Shown: positions 1 through 5,388, numbered from the stretch's first letter. The stretch is DNA of 5,388 nt from Phycisphaeraceae bacterium (GCA_009827205.1 WUAK01000203.1:1-5388), one strand, 5' to 3'. Numbers and translations: made by a program. The notes: generated by a model not told the origin, from the sequence alone.

Positions 1-1
1 G

Positions 2-898
2 CTCAGGGTCGAGTCGCTCTACAACTCGCTCAACGCGTTCGAGTGGGGGCTCTGGCTCTACGGCCTTGCGCTCGTCGCGCTCATGCTCGCGTTCGGCACG
101 GGCCGCAGATGGATCATCGGGCTCGGCATCGCGTTTCTCGTCGCGGCGATCGTCATGCACGCAACGGGGTTCACGCTCCGCTGTCTCGTGGCGAACCGGT
201 TTGCGATCCAGAACCAGTTCGAGTCGATGACCGGGCTCAGCCTGTTCGCCGCGATCGTCGGCGGTGCGCTGATGCTGTACAAGAAGCAGTGGCTCTTCGG
301 CGCCGCGACCGCGGGTGTCGGGTTTCTCGTGCTGATCACCGCCACACAGACCGGTGTGCCGGGCAAGGACATCCAGAACGAGGCGGCGATCCTCAACACG
401 AGCGTGCTGCTCAAGTACCACGTGACGACCGTGCTCGCTTCCTATGGACTGATCGCGCTCGGTTTCATCGTGAGTCTGTTCTACCTGGGTACGCACTACA
501 TGTCCAAGATGCGTGGAGCCGACATGCAGCCCTTGCTCGCGGCCGATGCGCTCGGGATCGAAGAGGGCAAGCCGACCGGCGTAGCGCGCACGCTCTCGGA
601 TCTGCACACCGCGCAGATGAGCGTGCTCCAGCTCGCGTTCTGGACACTCGGTGTTGGCACGCTGCTGGGTGCGTGGTGGGCCGACCACTCGTGGGGACGC
701 TGGTGGGCGTTCGATCCGAAGGAAACCTGGGCGCTCGTGACGTGGATCGTGTACCTGATCGTCATCCACGTGCGCTTTGCGGGTGTCAAGAACCCAGGGC
801 TCGTCACGGCGTGGCTGAGCGTCATCGGGTTCTTCATCATGCTCTGGACATACTTCGGCGTGAACCTGCTCCTGCCCGGGCTGCACGCCTACGCGTGA
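2..898 (+). CDS. ccsA: Cytochrome c biogenesis protein CcsA/ResC (C-terminal part, start outside window)
   Basis: This is the heme-handling membrane subunit of System II cytochrome c maturation. With ResB/Ccs1 it moves heme across the cytoplasmic membrane and attaches it to CXXCH motifs of exported apocytochromes. The frame is open from the left edge, with 298 residues visible and a TGA stop. The first plausible in-window ATG (83) would cut away a membrane helix, so the true start lies upstream, and a fusion to ResB or another domain cannot be excluded. The family signature is complete. A tryptophan-rich WWD segment (codons at 674-730) contains WGRWWAFDPKETW. Four histidines sit where the family has its heme ligands: codon 158 (MHATGF), 419 (KYHV), 767 (VIHVR) and 884 (GLHAYA). 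Several hydrophobic helices lie between them. The final GVN...GLHAYA block is typical of the family C-terminus. Recognition is from known family motifs. The symbol is a family name, as ResC and CcsA are used interchangeably. Confidence 0.93.
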   Translation, partial: LRVESLYNSLNAFEWGLWLYGLALVALMLAFGTGRRWIIGLGIAFLVAAIVMHATGFTLRCLVANRFAIQNQFESMTGLSLFAAIVGGALMLYKKQWLFGAATAGVGFLVLITATQTGVPGKDIQNEAAILNTSVLLKYHVTTVLASYGLIALGFIVSLFYLGTHYMSKMRGADMQPLLAADALGIEEGKPTGVARTLSDLHTAQMSVLQLAFWTLGVGTLLGAWWADHSWGRWWAFDPKETWALVTWIVYLIVIHVRFAGVKNPGLVTAWLSVIGFFIMLWTYFGVNLLLPGLHAYA

Positions 899-1395
899 TT
901 CAGGCTCGGACCCAGCGAGGCTAGTGCCGCTTTGAGATCTTTACTGTTGACCTTCGTGGGGATGCACGTCTTGAGCCTACGCACATTGTCGCCCTTCCGG
1001 TAACGGATGAGCAAGATGCTTCGGCCGTGAATTGATTCACGTATCGAGTATGACTGAAACTCATGGTCCTGGATGATCGTCTGTGAGTTGCCAGATACCA
1101 CTGATACCTTTGTAGCCTCGATCTTCACAAACGTGAGAAGCGACGGGATCGTGATGAGGAATCCAATAAAGATCGGGAACATCACGCTGAGCAGCAGGAG
1201 ATCCCAGATCGGAACACGGATGGACCAAATTGGTAGCCCAGAGAAATATGCAAGAGCGAGGATGAGTGACGTGGTCAATACAGACGCAAGAACTGCCGCT
1301 CTGAGCAGACCAGCCAGTCCCAGTTGTGTGCGCAGCACGCGCCAGAGCCGTCTGAGAACGTAACCAGGTGGAACCCGCCATTGGATCTTTCGCAT
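889..1395 (-). CDS. Two-helix membrane protein with possible C-terminal PH-like domain, function unknown
   Basis: The product is 168 residues and I do not recognise the family with certainty. A basic N-terminus (MRKIQWRV, then several Arg) precedes two clear hydrophobic helices at about residues 29-50 and 65-88. The remaining 80 residues are soluble, alternate like beta strands, and end in an amphipathic segment (IPTKVNSKDLKAALASLG). Two helices, a beta-rich domain and a final helix are the pattern of bacterial PH-like/YcxB-type proteins, so that fold is my inference. The ATG is the only usable start: an in-frame TAA lies at 1420-1422 and no other start codon intervenes. The ribosome site is weak (AAGGCGGGG, about 4-5 bases before the ATG). 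Its TAG stop lies inside the end of the convergent ccsA gene, a 10-base overlap. Base composition looks clearly lower in GC than the flanking genes, suggesting later acquisition. It could also be a lineage-specific orphan. Nothing nearby indicates its job. Confidence 0.68.
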   Translation of the reverse strand: MRKIQWRVPPGYVLRRLWRVLRTQLGLAGLLRAAVLASVLTTSLILALAYFSGLPIWSIRVPIWDLLLLSVMFPIFIGFLITIPSLLTFVKIEATKVSVVSGNSQTIIQDHEFQSYSIRESIHGRSILLIRYRKGDNVRRLKTCIPTKVNSKDLKAALASLGPSLNHA

Positions 1396-1398
1396 GAT

Positions 1399-1424
1399 GC
1401 CCCGCCTTGCAGGGCTTTATTAGG
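1399..1424 (-). repeat. Motif resembling the 5' half of an integron attC site (incomplete)
   Basis: Read on the minus strand, this stretch is CCTAATAAAGCCCTGCAAGG followed by CGGGGC. It would translate as PNKALQGG, close to the PNKALQ string that I recall as the usual mistranslation of attC recombination sites (CCTAACAAAGCGCTGCA). The expected partner end, GTTRRRY within about 60-150 bases, was not found, and the ATG of the membrane-protein gene follows almost at once. At best this is a relic or a chance match. The same bases form a small imperfect hairpin (GCCC-c-GC, loop CTT, GC-a-GGGC, 1399-1415) that overlaps the weak ribosome site of that gene. Confidence 0.25.
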
Positions 1425-1574
1425 AGTCAATCGTTCCGTGATTTCGTCGTCTCTGAGCGGTTTGTAAGGGTGGTCCGGTGAGAAGAAACCATCGTTTTGG
1501 CTCCGAGAAGATCCAAGCCTGACACCGCGACGTATCAGATCCCATGAAAGGGTATCTAGAGCCCAGAATCGGCC
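1425..1574. other. Spacer with no recognised gene
   Basis: I see no convincing gene here on either strand. Short open frames exist but have no family pattern and no ribosome site. Composition looks as GC-poor as the adjoining membrane-protein gene. The only local structure is a weak hairpin at 1537-1557 (AGATCCC, loop ATGAAA, GGG, one bulged T, ATCT), which has no T-run after it on the plus strand and does not look like a terminator. Any promoter for the minus-strand gene at 889-1395 should lie in this stretch or just below it, but I could not find a paired -35/-10 with good spacing. Confidence 0.4.
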
Positions 1575-1603
1575 TTGGAGGTCGGTGGGGGCCCTGATAC
1601 GAT
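1575..1603 (+). promoter_or_regulatory. Predicted sigma-70-type promoter
   Basis: TTGGAG (1575-1580) and TACGAT (1598-1603) are separated by 17 bases, and a TG precedes the -10 element with one base between, as in extended -10 promoters. Each hexamer matches the consensus at four of six positions. Transcription would begin near 1609-1612, about 50 bases before the gene at 1661. This is a by-eye match with no experimental support. Confidence 0.45.
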
Positions 1604-1613
1604 TGGGCCGGAG

Positions 1614-1664
1614 ATGCCGGCTCAAGCGGCCGGCGGCGACTGGCCGAGAGAGTGTTTGCGATGA
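1614..1664 (+). CDS. Possible 16-codon leader frame overlapping the next start codon
   Basis: The frame reads MPAQAAGGDWPRECLR and then TGA. Its stop codon overlaps the start of the next gene as ATGA (1661-1664), an arrangement typical of translational coupling. The ATG at 1614 lies only a few bases after the predicted transcription start, so it could be read from a nearly leaderless transcript; there is no properly spaced ribosome site for it. No regulatory residue run, such as repeated codons for one amino acid, is present. A chance open frame of this size is common in GC-rich DNA, so this is a weak call. Confidence 0.2.
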   Translation: MPAQAAGGDWPRECLR

Positions 1665-2056
1665 GTACCGAAGTCCCAGTCATCGACTGGCACAAGTTGG
1701 CAAAGGACGCAGGCGGGTTCAGCCCGCAGGTCTTCGAGTTCGTCCGCGACGGGCTCCAGCACGCCTCGGAGATGTCCGCAAGAGGCAGGCAGGAGGAACT
1801 GGTCGCCGACGACTCGCGCCACGTCTCCGGACAGGAACTCTGCCTGGGTCTTCGTGATCTCGCGATCCGCCGCTACGGCCCGCTCGCCCGCACAGTCCTC
1901 GGACACTGGAATGTCCACTCAACCGATGACTTCGGCAGGGTCGTCTTCGCGCTCATCGATGTCGGCATCCTCCGCAAGACCGACGAGGACAGCATGGACG
2001 ATTTCATCAGCGTCTACGAATTCGACGAGGCGTTCGCCGAGGGCGAGTTGATCTGA
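1661..2056 (+). CDS. TIGR04138-like conserved protein of unknown function
   Basis: This 131-residue protein has no signal peptide or membrane helix and is rich in Asp and Glu, so it is probably cytoplasmic. It matches my memory of the TIGR04138 family of Planctomycetota and Verrucomicrobia: an N-terminal IDWHKLAKDAGGFSPQVFEF segment (residues 8-27), the core HVSGQELCLGLRDLAIRRYG (54-73), then PLARTVLGHW (74-83), and a DEDSMDDF...VYEFDEAF tail (108-125). No enzymatic motif is visible and the function is not known to me. Two starts are possible: GTG at 1652 or ATG at 1661. I chose the ATG because a GAGAGAG element (1646-1652) stands eight bases before it and the family block begins a few residues later. 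A GGCCG-type hairpin (1627-1646) lies just upstream of that element. The gene appears to be a single unit, with a predicted promoter before it and a strong terminator 31 bases after its stop. Confidence 0.85.
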   Translation: MSTEVPVIDWHKLAKDAGGFSPQVFEFVRDGLQHASEMSARGRQEELVADDSRHVSGQELCLGLRDLAIRRYGPLARTVLGHWNVHSTDDFGRVVFALIDVGILRKTDEDSMDDFISVYEFDEAFAEGELI

Positions 2057-2087
2057 GCCACCTGAATCACGGTTGAATAGCTTCATC

Positions 2088-2115
2088 AGGGCCCCCTCTC
2101 GGGGGCCTTGTTCTT
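2088..2115 (+). terminator. Strong rho-independent terminator
   Basis: A perfect 7-bp GC stem (GGCCCCC at 2090-2096, GGGGGCC at 2101-2107) closes a TCTC loop and can be extended by a G-T and an A-T pair. It is followed by the T-rich TTGTTCTT. It sits 31 bases after the stop of the 1661-2056 gene and ends less than 20 bases before the next start codon, so it should separate the two transcripts. The minus strand has no useful T-run, so it probably works in one direction. Confidence 0.85.
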
Positions 2116-2133
2116 GGTGTATCCTGTGCCGCG

Positions 2134-3645
2134 ATGAGCGAGCAAGGTGAGACGAACGAACAGAACGGTCGGCACGAGGGGCGTTGGCTCGATCGGCACC
2201 TCTGGCAGATCCAGCCTGTGCGCGATGTGCTGGTGCTGCTCGCGGTGTTCGGCGTTTTCTGGCTCGGCTACAAGCTGAGCGTCGTGACCGTGCCGCTGCT
2301 TCTTGCGATCACGCTCGCGTACCTGTTCGAGCCTGTGATCAAGTGGGCCACCAAGCGCGAGTGGGTGAGCAGGCAGGGCGCCGTCGCGGGCATCATCGGC
2401 GCGTGCGTTCTTGTTATTGTCGTGCCGTTGGCCATCGGCCTCTCGTTCGCAGCGATTCAGGGTGTGCAGCTCGCCGGAGAGCTCGCGACGACCGCGAACC
2501 AAATCAAGGCCGCGATCGAAAACCCTGATGACGAGTATGTACAAGATCAGGTTGATGGTCGCATCCCGATCTGGATCGTGGACACCGTTCTCGAAGCCCG
2601 CGAGCGAGAGCTCGAGGCTCAGCTGCAGGCCGAGCAGGACGCCGAGGCAGCGACCGGAGAAGAACTGGCCGAGCAGCCCTCAGGTGATACGGATACGTCA
2701 GGTGACGATGAGTCCACTGATCCCGTTTCCTCGGAGGAACAGCTCGTCACCGATGGAGTCCCTGCCGAGCCCGATACTGAATCCCAGCTCGCTGACGCTG
2801 GTGATGACGAAGCAGAGGCGATCGATGAAGACGCGACACGCCGACCGCGACGCCCACGCTCGAAAGAAGAAGAAGAATTCGGCAGCGCGGTGATGATTGT
2901 GGTGTCGTGGGTCGAGGCGAACGCGAACGCGCTGGTGAACCAGAGCCTGCAAACTGGTCAGGCGGCTCTGCAGACGTTTATTGGTTTTGTCAGTTCGGTG
3001 GTCTATGTCGGATTCACGCTATTCCTGACCGCGTTTTTCTTCTTCTTCATCGCCAACAGTTTCGGGAACGTGCTCGAATTCGGGAAGAAGTTCATCCCAG
3101 AAGACCACGCGGACACGACGCTTGATCTCCTTAAGAAATTCGACGCGGTGATCGCCGGGTTCATTCGGGGTCGGCTCACGATCGCGTTTATCCAGTCGAT
3201 CGTGTTCAGTGTCGGCTACTGGGTCATCGGTGTCCCCGCGCCCGTGCTGCTCGGCGTCGCGGTCGCCGTGCTCTCGATCGTGCCTTACGCGGCTCTCGTT
3301 GGCATCCCGGTCTCGATCCTTCTGCTCTGGCTCGAATCTCGCACAGGCATCCGAGGTTCGCTGCTCTGGACACTCGGTGCGCCGGTCATCTTCTACTTCA
3401 TCGGGCAGGCGCTCGACGATTACGTCTGGACGCCGCTCATCCAGGGCAAATCCACGGGCATGGACACACCAACGATCCTGTTCGCGACGCTCGCGGGCGG
3501 CGCGCTCATGGGTGTCTACGGCTTGCTGCTTGCGATCCCGCTCGCGGCGTGCATCAAAATCCTGCTGCAGGAGATCTTCTGGCCCCGTTTCCAGGACTGG
3601 ATCGCGGGCAAGAGACCCGACTTCCTGCCGATCAACAAGGACTAG
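2134..3645 (+). CDS. AI-2E family transporter (TqsA/YdiK/PerM type) with acidic insertion
   Basis: This 503-residue multipass membrane protein is longer than the roughly 350 residues usual for the family. Hydrophobic helices lie near residues 31-68 (two), 83-107, 287-308, 348-400 (two or three), 411-428 and 447-475. Family blocks are clear in the second half: GFIRGRLTIAFIQS (342-355), a GVPAPVLLGVAVAVLSIVPY stretch (366-385), IQGKSTGMDTPTILF (436-450) and GVYGLLLAIPLAA (460-472). Known members export autoinducer-2 or other small solutes, or act as ion antiporters. The substrate cannot be read from sequence, and no luxS is present here. The extra length is a hydrophilic stretch at about 157-249, between the third and fourth helices. 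It begins as a charged helix (EARERELEAQLQAEQDAEA), becomes Asp/Glu/Ser/Thr-rich, and ends with RRPRRPRSKEEEE. The ATG at 2134 has no clear ribosome site, but no alternative upstream start exists. It converges on the next gene with a six-base gap. Confidence 0.9.
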   Translation: MSEQGETNEQNGRHEGRWLDRHLWQIQPVRDVLVLLAVFGVFWLGYKLSVVTVPLLLAITLAYLFEPVIKWATKREWVSRQGAVAGIIGACVLVIVVPLAIGLSFAAIQGVQLAGELATTANQIKAAIENPDDEYVQDQVDGRIPIWIVDTVLEARERELEAQLQAEQDAEAATGEELAEQPSGDTDTSGDDESTDPVSSEEQLVTDGVPAEPDTESQLADAGDDEAEAIDEDATRRPRRPRSKEEEEFGSAVMIVVSWVEANANALVNQSLQTGQAALQTFIGFVSSVVYVGFTLFLTAFFFFFIANSFGNVLEFGKKFIPEDHADTTLDLLKKFDAVIAGFIRGRLTIAFIQSIVFSVGYWVIGVPAPVLLGVAVAVLSIVPYAALVGIPVSILLLWLESRTGIRGSLLWTLGAPVIFYFIGQALDDYVWTPLIQGKSTGMDTPTILFATLAGGALMGVYGLLLAIPLAACIKILLQEIFWPRFQDWIAGKRPDFLPINKD

Positions 3646-3651
3646 CCCGCG

Positions 3652-4236
3652 TCAGCCCTCATCTGCAGCGATGTAGCGCTCGGGCACCGGGTTGCGACCT
3701 TCGGGCCACTGCTGGTCCCAGAGGATCGAGAACACCTTCCACTCGCCCTCATTCTTGATGAGCTGGATCGAGTTGATTCCTTTGACCATCTGCTTCTCGC
3801 CGTCGGGTCGTGTGTAATCGCCTTCGTACGCGCTGAAGGCGTGCGCGATGGTGCCGTAGACCTCGAGCGTGCGACCGATCTCGCTCTCGGTGAATCCTCG
3901 CTCTTGGAGGAACTGGAACGAGCGTTCGATGTACTCGCCGGGTGTCATCGAGCCCGCGCGGAACGTTGTGTACTCGGCGGTCATGGGCTGCATCGAAGTC
4001 AGTGTCGCGTTCTCGGCGAAGCACGCCCGCATTCGCGCCGGGTCGCGTTCCTGGCCGATCGGGCCTGAGATCGACGCATAGAGCTCGGTGATGAGTGCAT
4101 CGATCGCGTCGAAGTCAGCTTGCGCAACCTCCGGCATGCGCTCAGCATCGGTCGGCTGGAAGACCGCTCTGGCGGTGAAACCGCCGGCTACCAAAACTGC
4201 TGCCGCGCCGAGTATCGCCGCCGTCTGCTTCTTCAT
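3652..4236 (-). CDS. Exported NTF2/SnoaL-like domain protein
   Basis: The product is 194 residues. It starts with a typical Sec signal peptide: MKK, a hydrophobic core at about 6-20, and an A-R-A cleavage site at 22-24. No lipobox cysteine is present, so a soluble periplasmic or secreted location is likely. The mature part fits an NTF2-like cone fold: a first helix (about 39-57), the segment RDPARMRACFAENATL (65-80), a further helix (99-113), then beta strands ending in GEWKVFSILWDQQWPEG (164-180). SnoaL-type domains bind small molecules or serve as enzymes, but no specific catalytic set can be assigned here, so the function is unknown. The start is well supported by GGAG on the minus strand (4244-4247), seven bases before the ATG. 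The gene follows ffh in the same direction with a 31-base gap and no terminator between, so it is probably co-transcribed. Its TGA stop lies six bases from the end of the convergent transporter gene. Confidence 0.8.
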   Translation of the reverse strand: MKKQTAAILGAAAVLVAGGFTARAVFQPTDAERMPEVAQADFDAIDALITELYASISGPIGQERDPARMRACFAENATLTSMQPMTAEYTTFRAGSMTPGEYIERSFQFLQERGFTESEIGRTLEVYGTIAHAFSAYEGDYTRPDGEKQMVKGINSIQLIKNEGEWKVFSILWDQQWPEGRNPVPERYIAADEG

Positions 4237-4241
4237 TTGTG

Positions 4242-4249
4242 ATCTCCGA
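4242..4249 (-). promoter_or_regulatory. Ribosome binding site of the NTF2-like gene
   Basis: The minus strand reads TCGGAGAT here, with the GGAG core seven bases from the ATG at 4236. It is the clearest Shine-Dalgarno sequence in the window. It lies in the short gap after the ffh stop, which supports separate translation of two genes on one message. Confidence 0.7.
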
Positions 4250-4267
4250 GAGTCGGTATGTTCGAGC

Positions 4268-5388
4268 TTACCTGCGCTTCTTGCGCTGCTTGAACTTCTT
4301 CTTACCGCTGGATCCGGATTTGGTTGAACCCCTGGCGGACATGCCCGGTAGACCCGTCAGCCCGGGCATCATGCCCTCCATCCCGCCTCCCGCGGCGAGC
4401 TGCTTGACCGCGTTGACCTTGCCCCCGGCTCCAAGGTTGGCCATCTGCTTGCTCATCTGGCTCACCATGCCGAACTGCTTGACGATCTGCCCGACCCGGC
4501 TCTGATCGCCCCCGAACCCCTTGGCGATCCGGCGCTTGCGTGAGTTGTCAATGATCTTGGGCTTCTCGCGCTCGTCCTTGGTCATCGACCCGATCATCGC
4601 CTCAACGCGGTCGAGCTCCTTCTCATCGAACTCGATGTTCTTCATCGCCTGCCCGACGCCTGGGAGCATGCCCAGCAGCTGCTTCATCGGACCCATCCGG
4701 CGGAGGGTCTTGAGCTGCTTGAGGAAGTCGTCCATCGTCATCTCGCCCTTGGCCATCTTCTCCTGGAGCCTGAGCGCCTCCTCTTCGCTGACTTCTTCCT
4801 GCGCCTTCTCGACGAGGCTGACCATGTCGCCCATGCCAAGGATCCGGCTCGCGATCCGGTCCGGCGCAAAGACCTCCATGTCGCCCAGTGTCTCGCCCGT
4901 GCCGATGAACCGGATCGGGGCGCCGGTGATGGACTTGACCGAGAGCGCCGCGCCGCCGCGCGTGTCGGAGTCGAACTTGCTGAGGATGACACCGTCGATC
5001 TCGAGCTGGCTGTGGAAAGCCTTGGCGCTCTCGACCGCGTCCTGACCGGTCATCGCATCAACGACAAGGAAGATCTGGTGGGGCTGGATCGCCGTGTTGA
5101 CCTGGCGCAGCTCGCCCATGAGTTCGTCGTTGACATGGAGCCGGCCCGCGGTGTCGAGGATGAGCACATCCACTTCTTGCTTACGCGCCTCTTTGAGCGC
5201 GTTCTGGCAGACCTTGACCGCGACCCCGACCGCTTTGCCGTACTCGTCGCACTTATCTGGCTCGGAGTAGAACGACACCGGCGCGTTGCCCGGCATTTTT
5301 TCGTGCGCCTGGCTCGCCACGATCCCGAGCTGCTCAACCGCGGCGGGCCTCTGCAGGTCTGCGGCGCAGAGCATGACGCTCCGGCCCT
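4268..5388 (-). CDS. ffh: Signal recognition particle GTPase Ffh (N-terminus outside window)
   Basis: Ffh is the protein half of the bacterial signal recognition particle. It binds 4.5S/6S RNA and hydrophobic signal sequences at the ribosome and docks with FtsY by paired GTP hydrolysis. About 372 residues are visible; the N domain and P-loop (G1) lie beyond the right edge. Counting from the Met codon at 5374: AADLQRPAA (4-12); the G3 motif DTAGRLH (74-80); DAMTGQDAV (106-114); the G4 motif SKFD with DTRGGAALS (132-145); the G5 region FIGTGE (156-161); PDRIASRILGMGD (171-183). The M domain follows, with a Met-rich finger region (MGPMKQLLGMLPGVGQAM, 227-244) and the RNA-binding SRKRRIAKGFGG (278-289). 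The tail is Gly/Met-rich and ends in KKKFKQRKKRR. The Met at 5374 is internal, since homologous residues GRSV precede it in frame. Odd points: GFG where GSG is usual, SKFD in place of TKxD, and a stretch before G3 that seems longer than in E. coli. The stop is TAA. The NTF2-like gene follows in the same direction. Confidence 0.96.
   Translation of the reverse strand, partial: GRSVMLCAADLQRPAAVEQLGIVASQAHEKMPGNAPVSFYSEPDKCDEYGKAVGVAVKVCQNALKEARKQEVDVLILDTAGRLHVNDELMGELRQVNTAIQPHQIFLVVDAMTGQDAVESAKAFHSQLEIDGVILSKFDSDTRGGAALSVKSITGAPIRFIGTGETLGDMEVFAPDRIASRILGMGDMVSLVEKAQEEVSEEEALRLQEKMAKGEMTMDDFLKQLKTLRRMGPMKQLLGMLPGVGQAMKNIEFDEKELDRVEAMIGSMTKDEREKPKIIDNSRKRRIAKGFGGDQSRVGQIVKQFGMVSQMSKQMANLGAGGKVNAVKQLAAGGGMEGMMPGLTGLPGMSARGSTKSGSSGKKKFKQRKKRR

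Noticed and set aside
43..924. Long Arg/His-rich frame on the plus strand over ccsA
   Set aside because: It is a GC-rich shadow of the ccsA frame; only the ccsA frame shows membrane helices and family motifs.
1359..1424. A complete attC site on the plus strand from ACGTAAC to ATTAGGA
   Set aside because: The two ends are roughly attC-like and 60-odd bases apart, but the interior does not fold into the required imperfect stem, so I could not support a full site.
1537..1557. Hairpin AGATCCC / GGG-T-ATCT as a terminator
   Set aside because: The stem is short with a bulge, and no T-run follows on the plus strand; nothing transcribed toward it needs ending on that strand except ccsA, more than 600 bases away.
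1275..1625. Open frame of 116 codons on the minus strand, overlapping the membrane-protein gene in another frame
   Set aside because: It has no ribosome site, no family pattern and erratic composition. The PNKALQGG string inside it is better explained as the attC-like DNA motif.
1652..1660. GTG at 1652 as start of the TIGR04138-like gene
   Set aside because: It lies inside the likely ribosome-binding element, and the ATG at 1661 has a better spaced site and fits the family N-terminus.
2867..2880. Purine run AAAGAAGAAGAAGA as a frameshift site in the transporter gene
   Set aside because: The frame is continuous through it, and the downstream family motifs are in the same frame as the upstream ones; it simply encodes KEEEE.
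3646..3651. Shared terminator between the convergent genes ending at 3645 and 3652
   Set aside because: The gap is six bases and I see no stem with a T-run on either strand nearby.
4521..5045. Plus-strand frame of 174 codons over ffh
   Set aside because: It lies entirely opposite the clear Ffh coding sequence and is Ser-rich, as expected for an antisense shadow.

Overview
The window looks like chromosomal DNA from a high-GC bacterium, most likely a planctomycete and possibly of the Phycisphaerae type. The best clue is the small gene at 1661-2056, whose protein closely resembles an uncharacterized family I know mainly from Planctomycetota and Verrucomicrobia (TIGR04138). System II cytochrome c maturation and a bacterial-type Ffh fit this but do not prove it. 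The placement is inference from remembered family patterns, not from a search.

Layout. Positions 2-898 (+) hold the C-terminal part of a CcsA/ResC cytochrome c assembly protein whose start lies left of the window. Its last bases overlap the end of a convergent gene at 889-1395 (-) for a two-helix membrane protein with a possible PH-like domain. That gene and the spacer upstream of it (to about 1574) look poorer in GC than everything else here and carry a short motif resembling one end of an integron attC site. A plausible promoter (1575-1603) and a 16-codon leader frame precede the TIGR04138-like gene. That gene ends ahead of a strong intrinsic terminator (2088-2115). Positions 2134-3645 (+) encode an AI-2E-family transporter with a long acidic insertion. 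Six bases further on lies the end of the convergent minus-strand pair: a truncated ffh (4268-5388, running off the right edge) followed, after a 31-base gap, by an exported NTF2/SnoaL-like protein (3652-4236).

How the genes relate. They do not form one pathway. CcsA attaches heme to exported c-type cytochromes. Ffh targets nascent membrane proteins to the translocon. The AI-2E-family protein and the two-helix protein are membrane proteins of unknown substrate or role. The only likely co-transcribed pair is ffh with the NTF2-like gene. I found no RNA gene, CRISPR array, transposase or defence system, and no convincing new multi-gene system. The items most worth a second look are the low-GC segment with its attC-like motif, the overlapping leader frame, the acidic transporter insertion and the sequence variants in Ffh.
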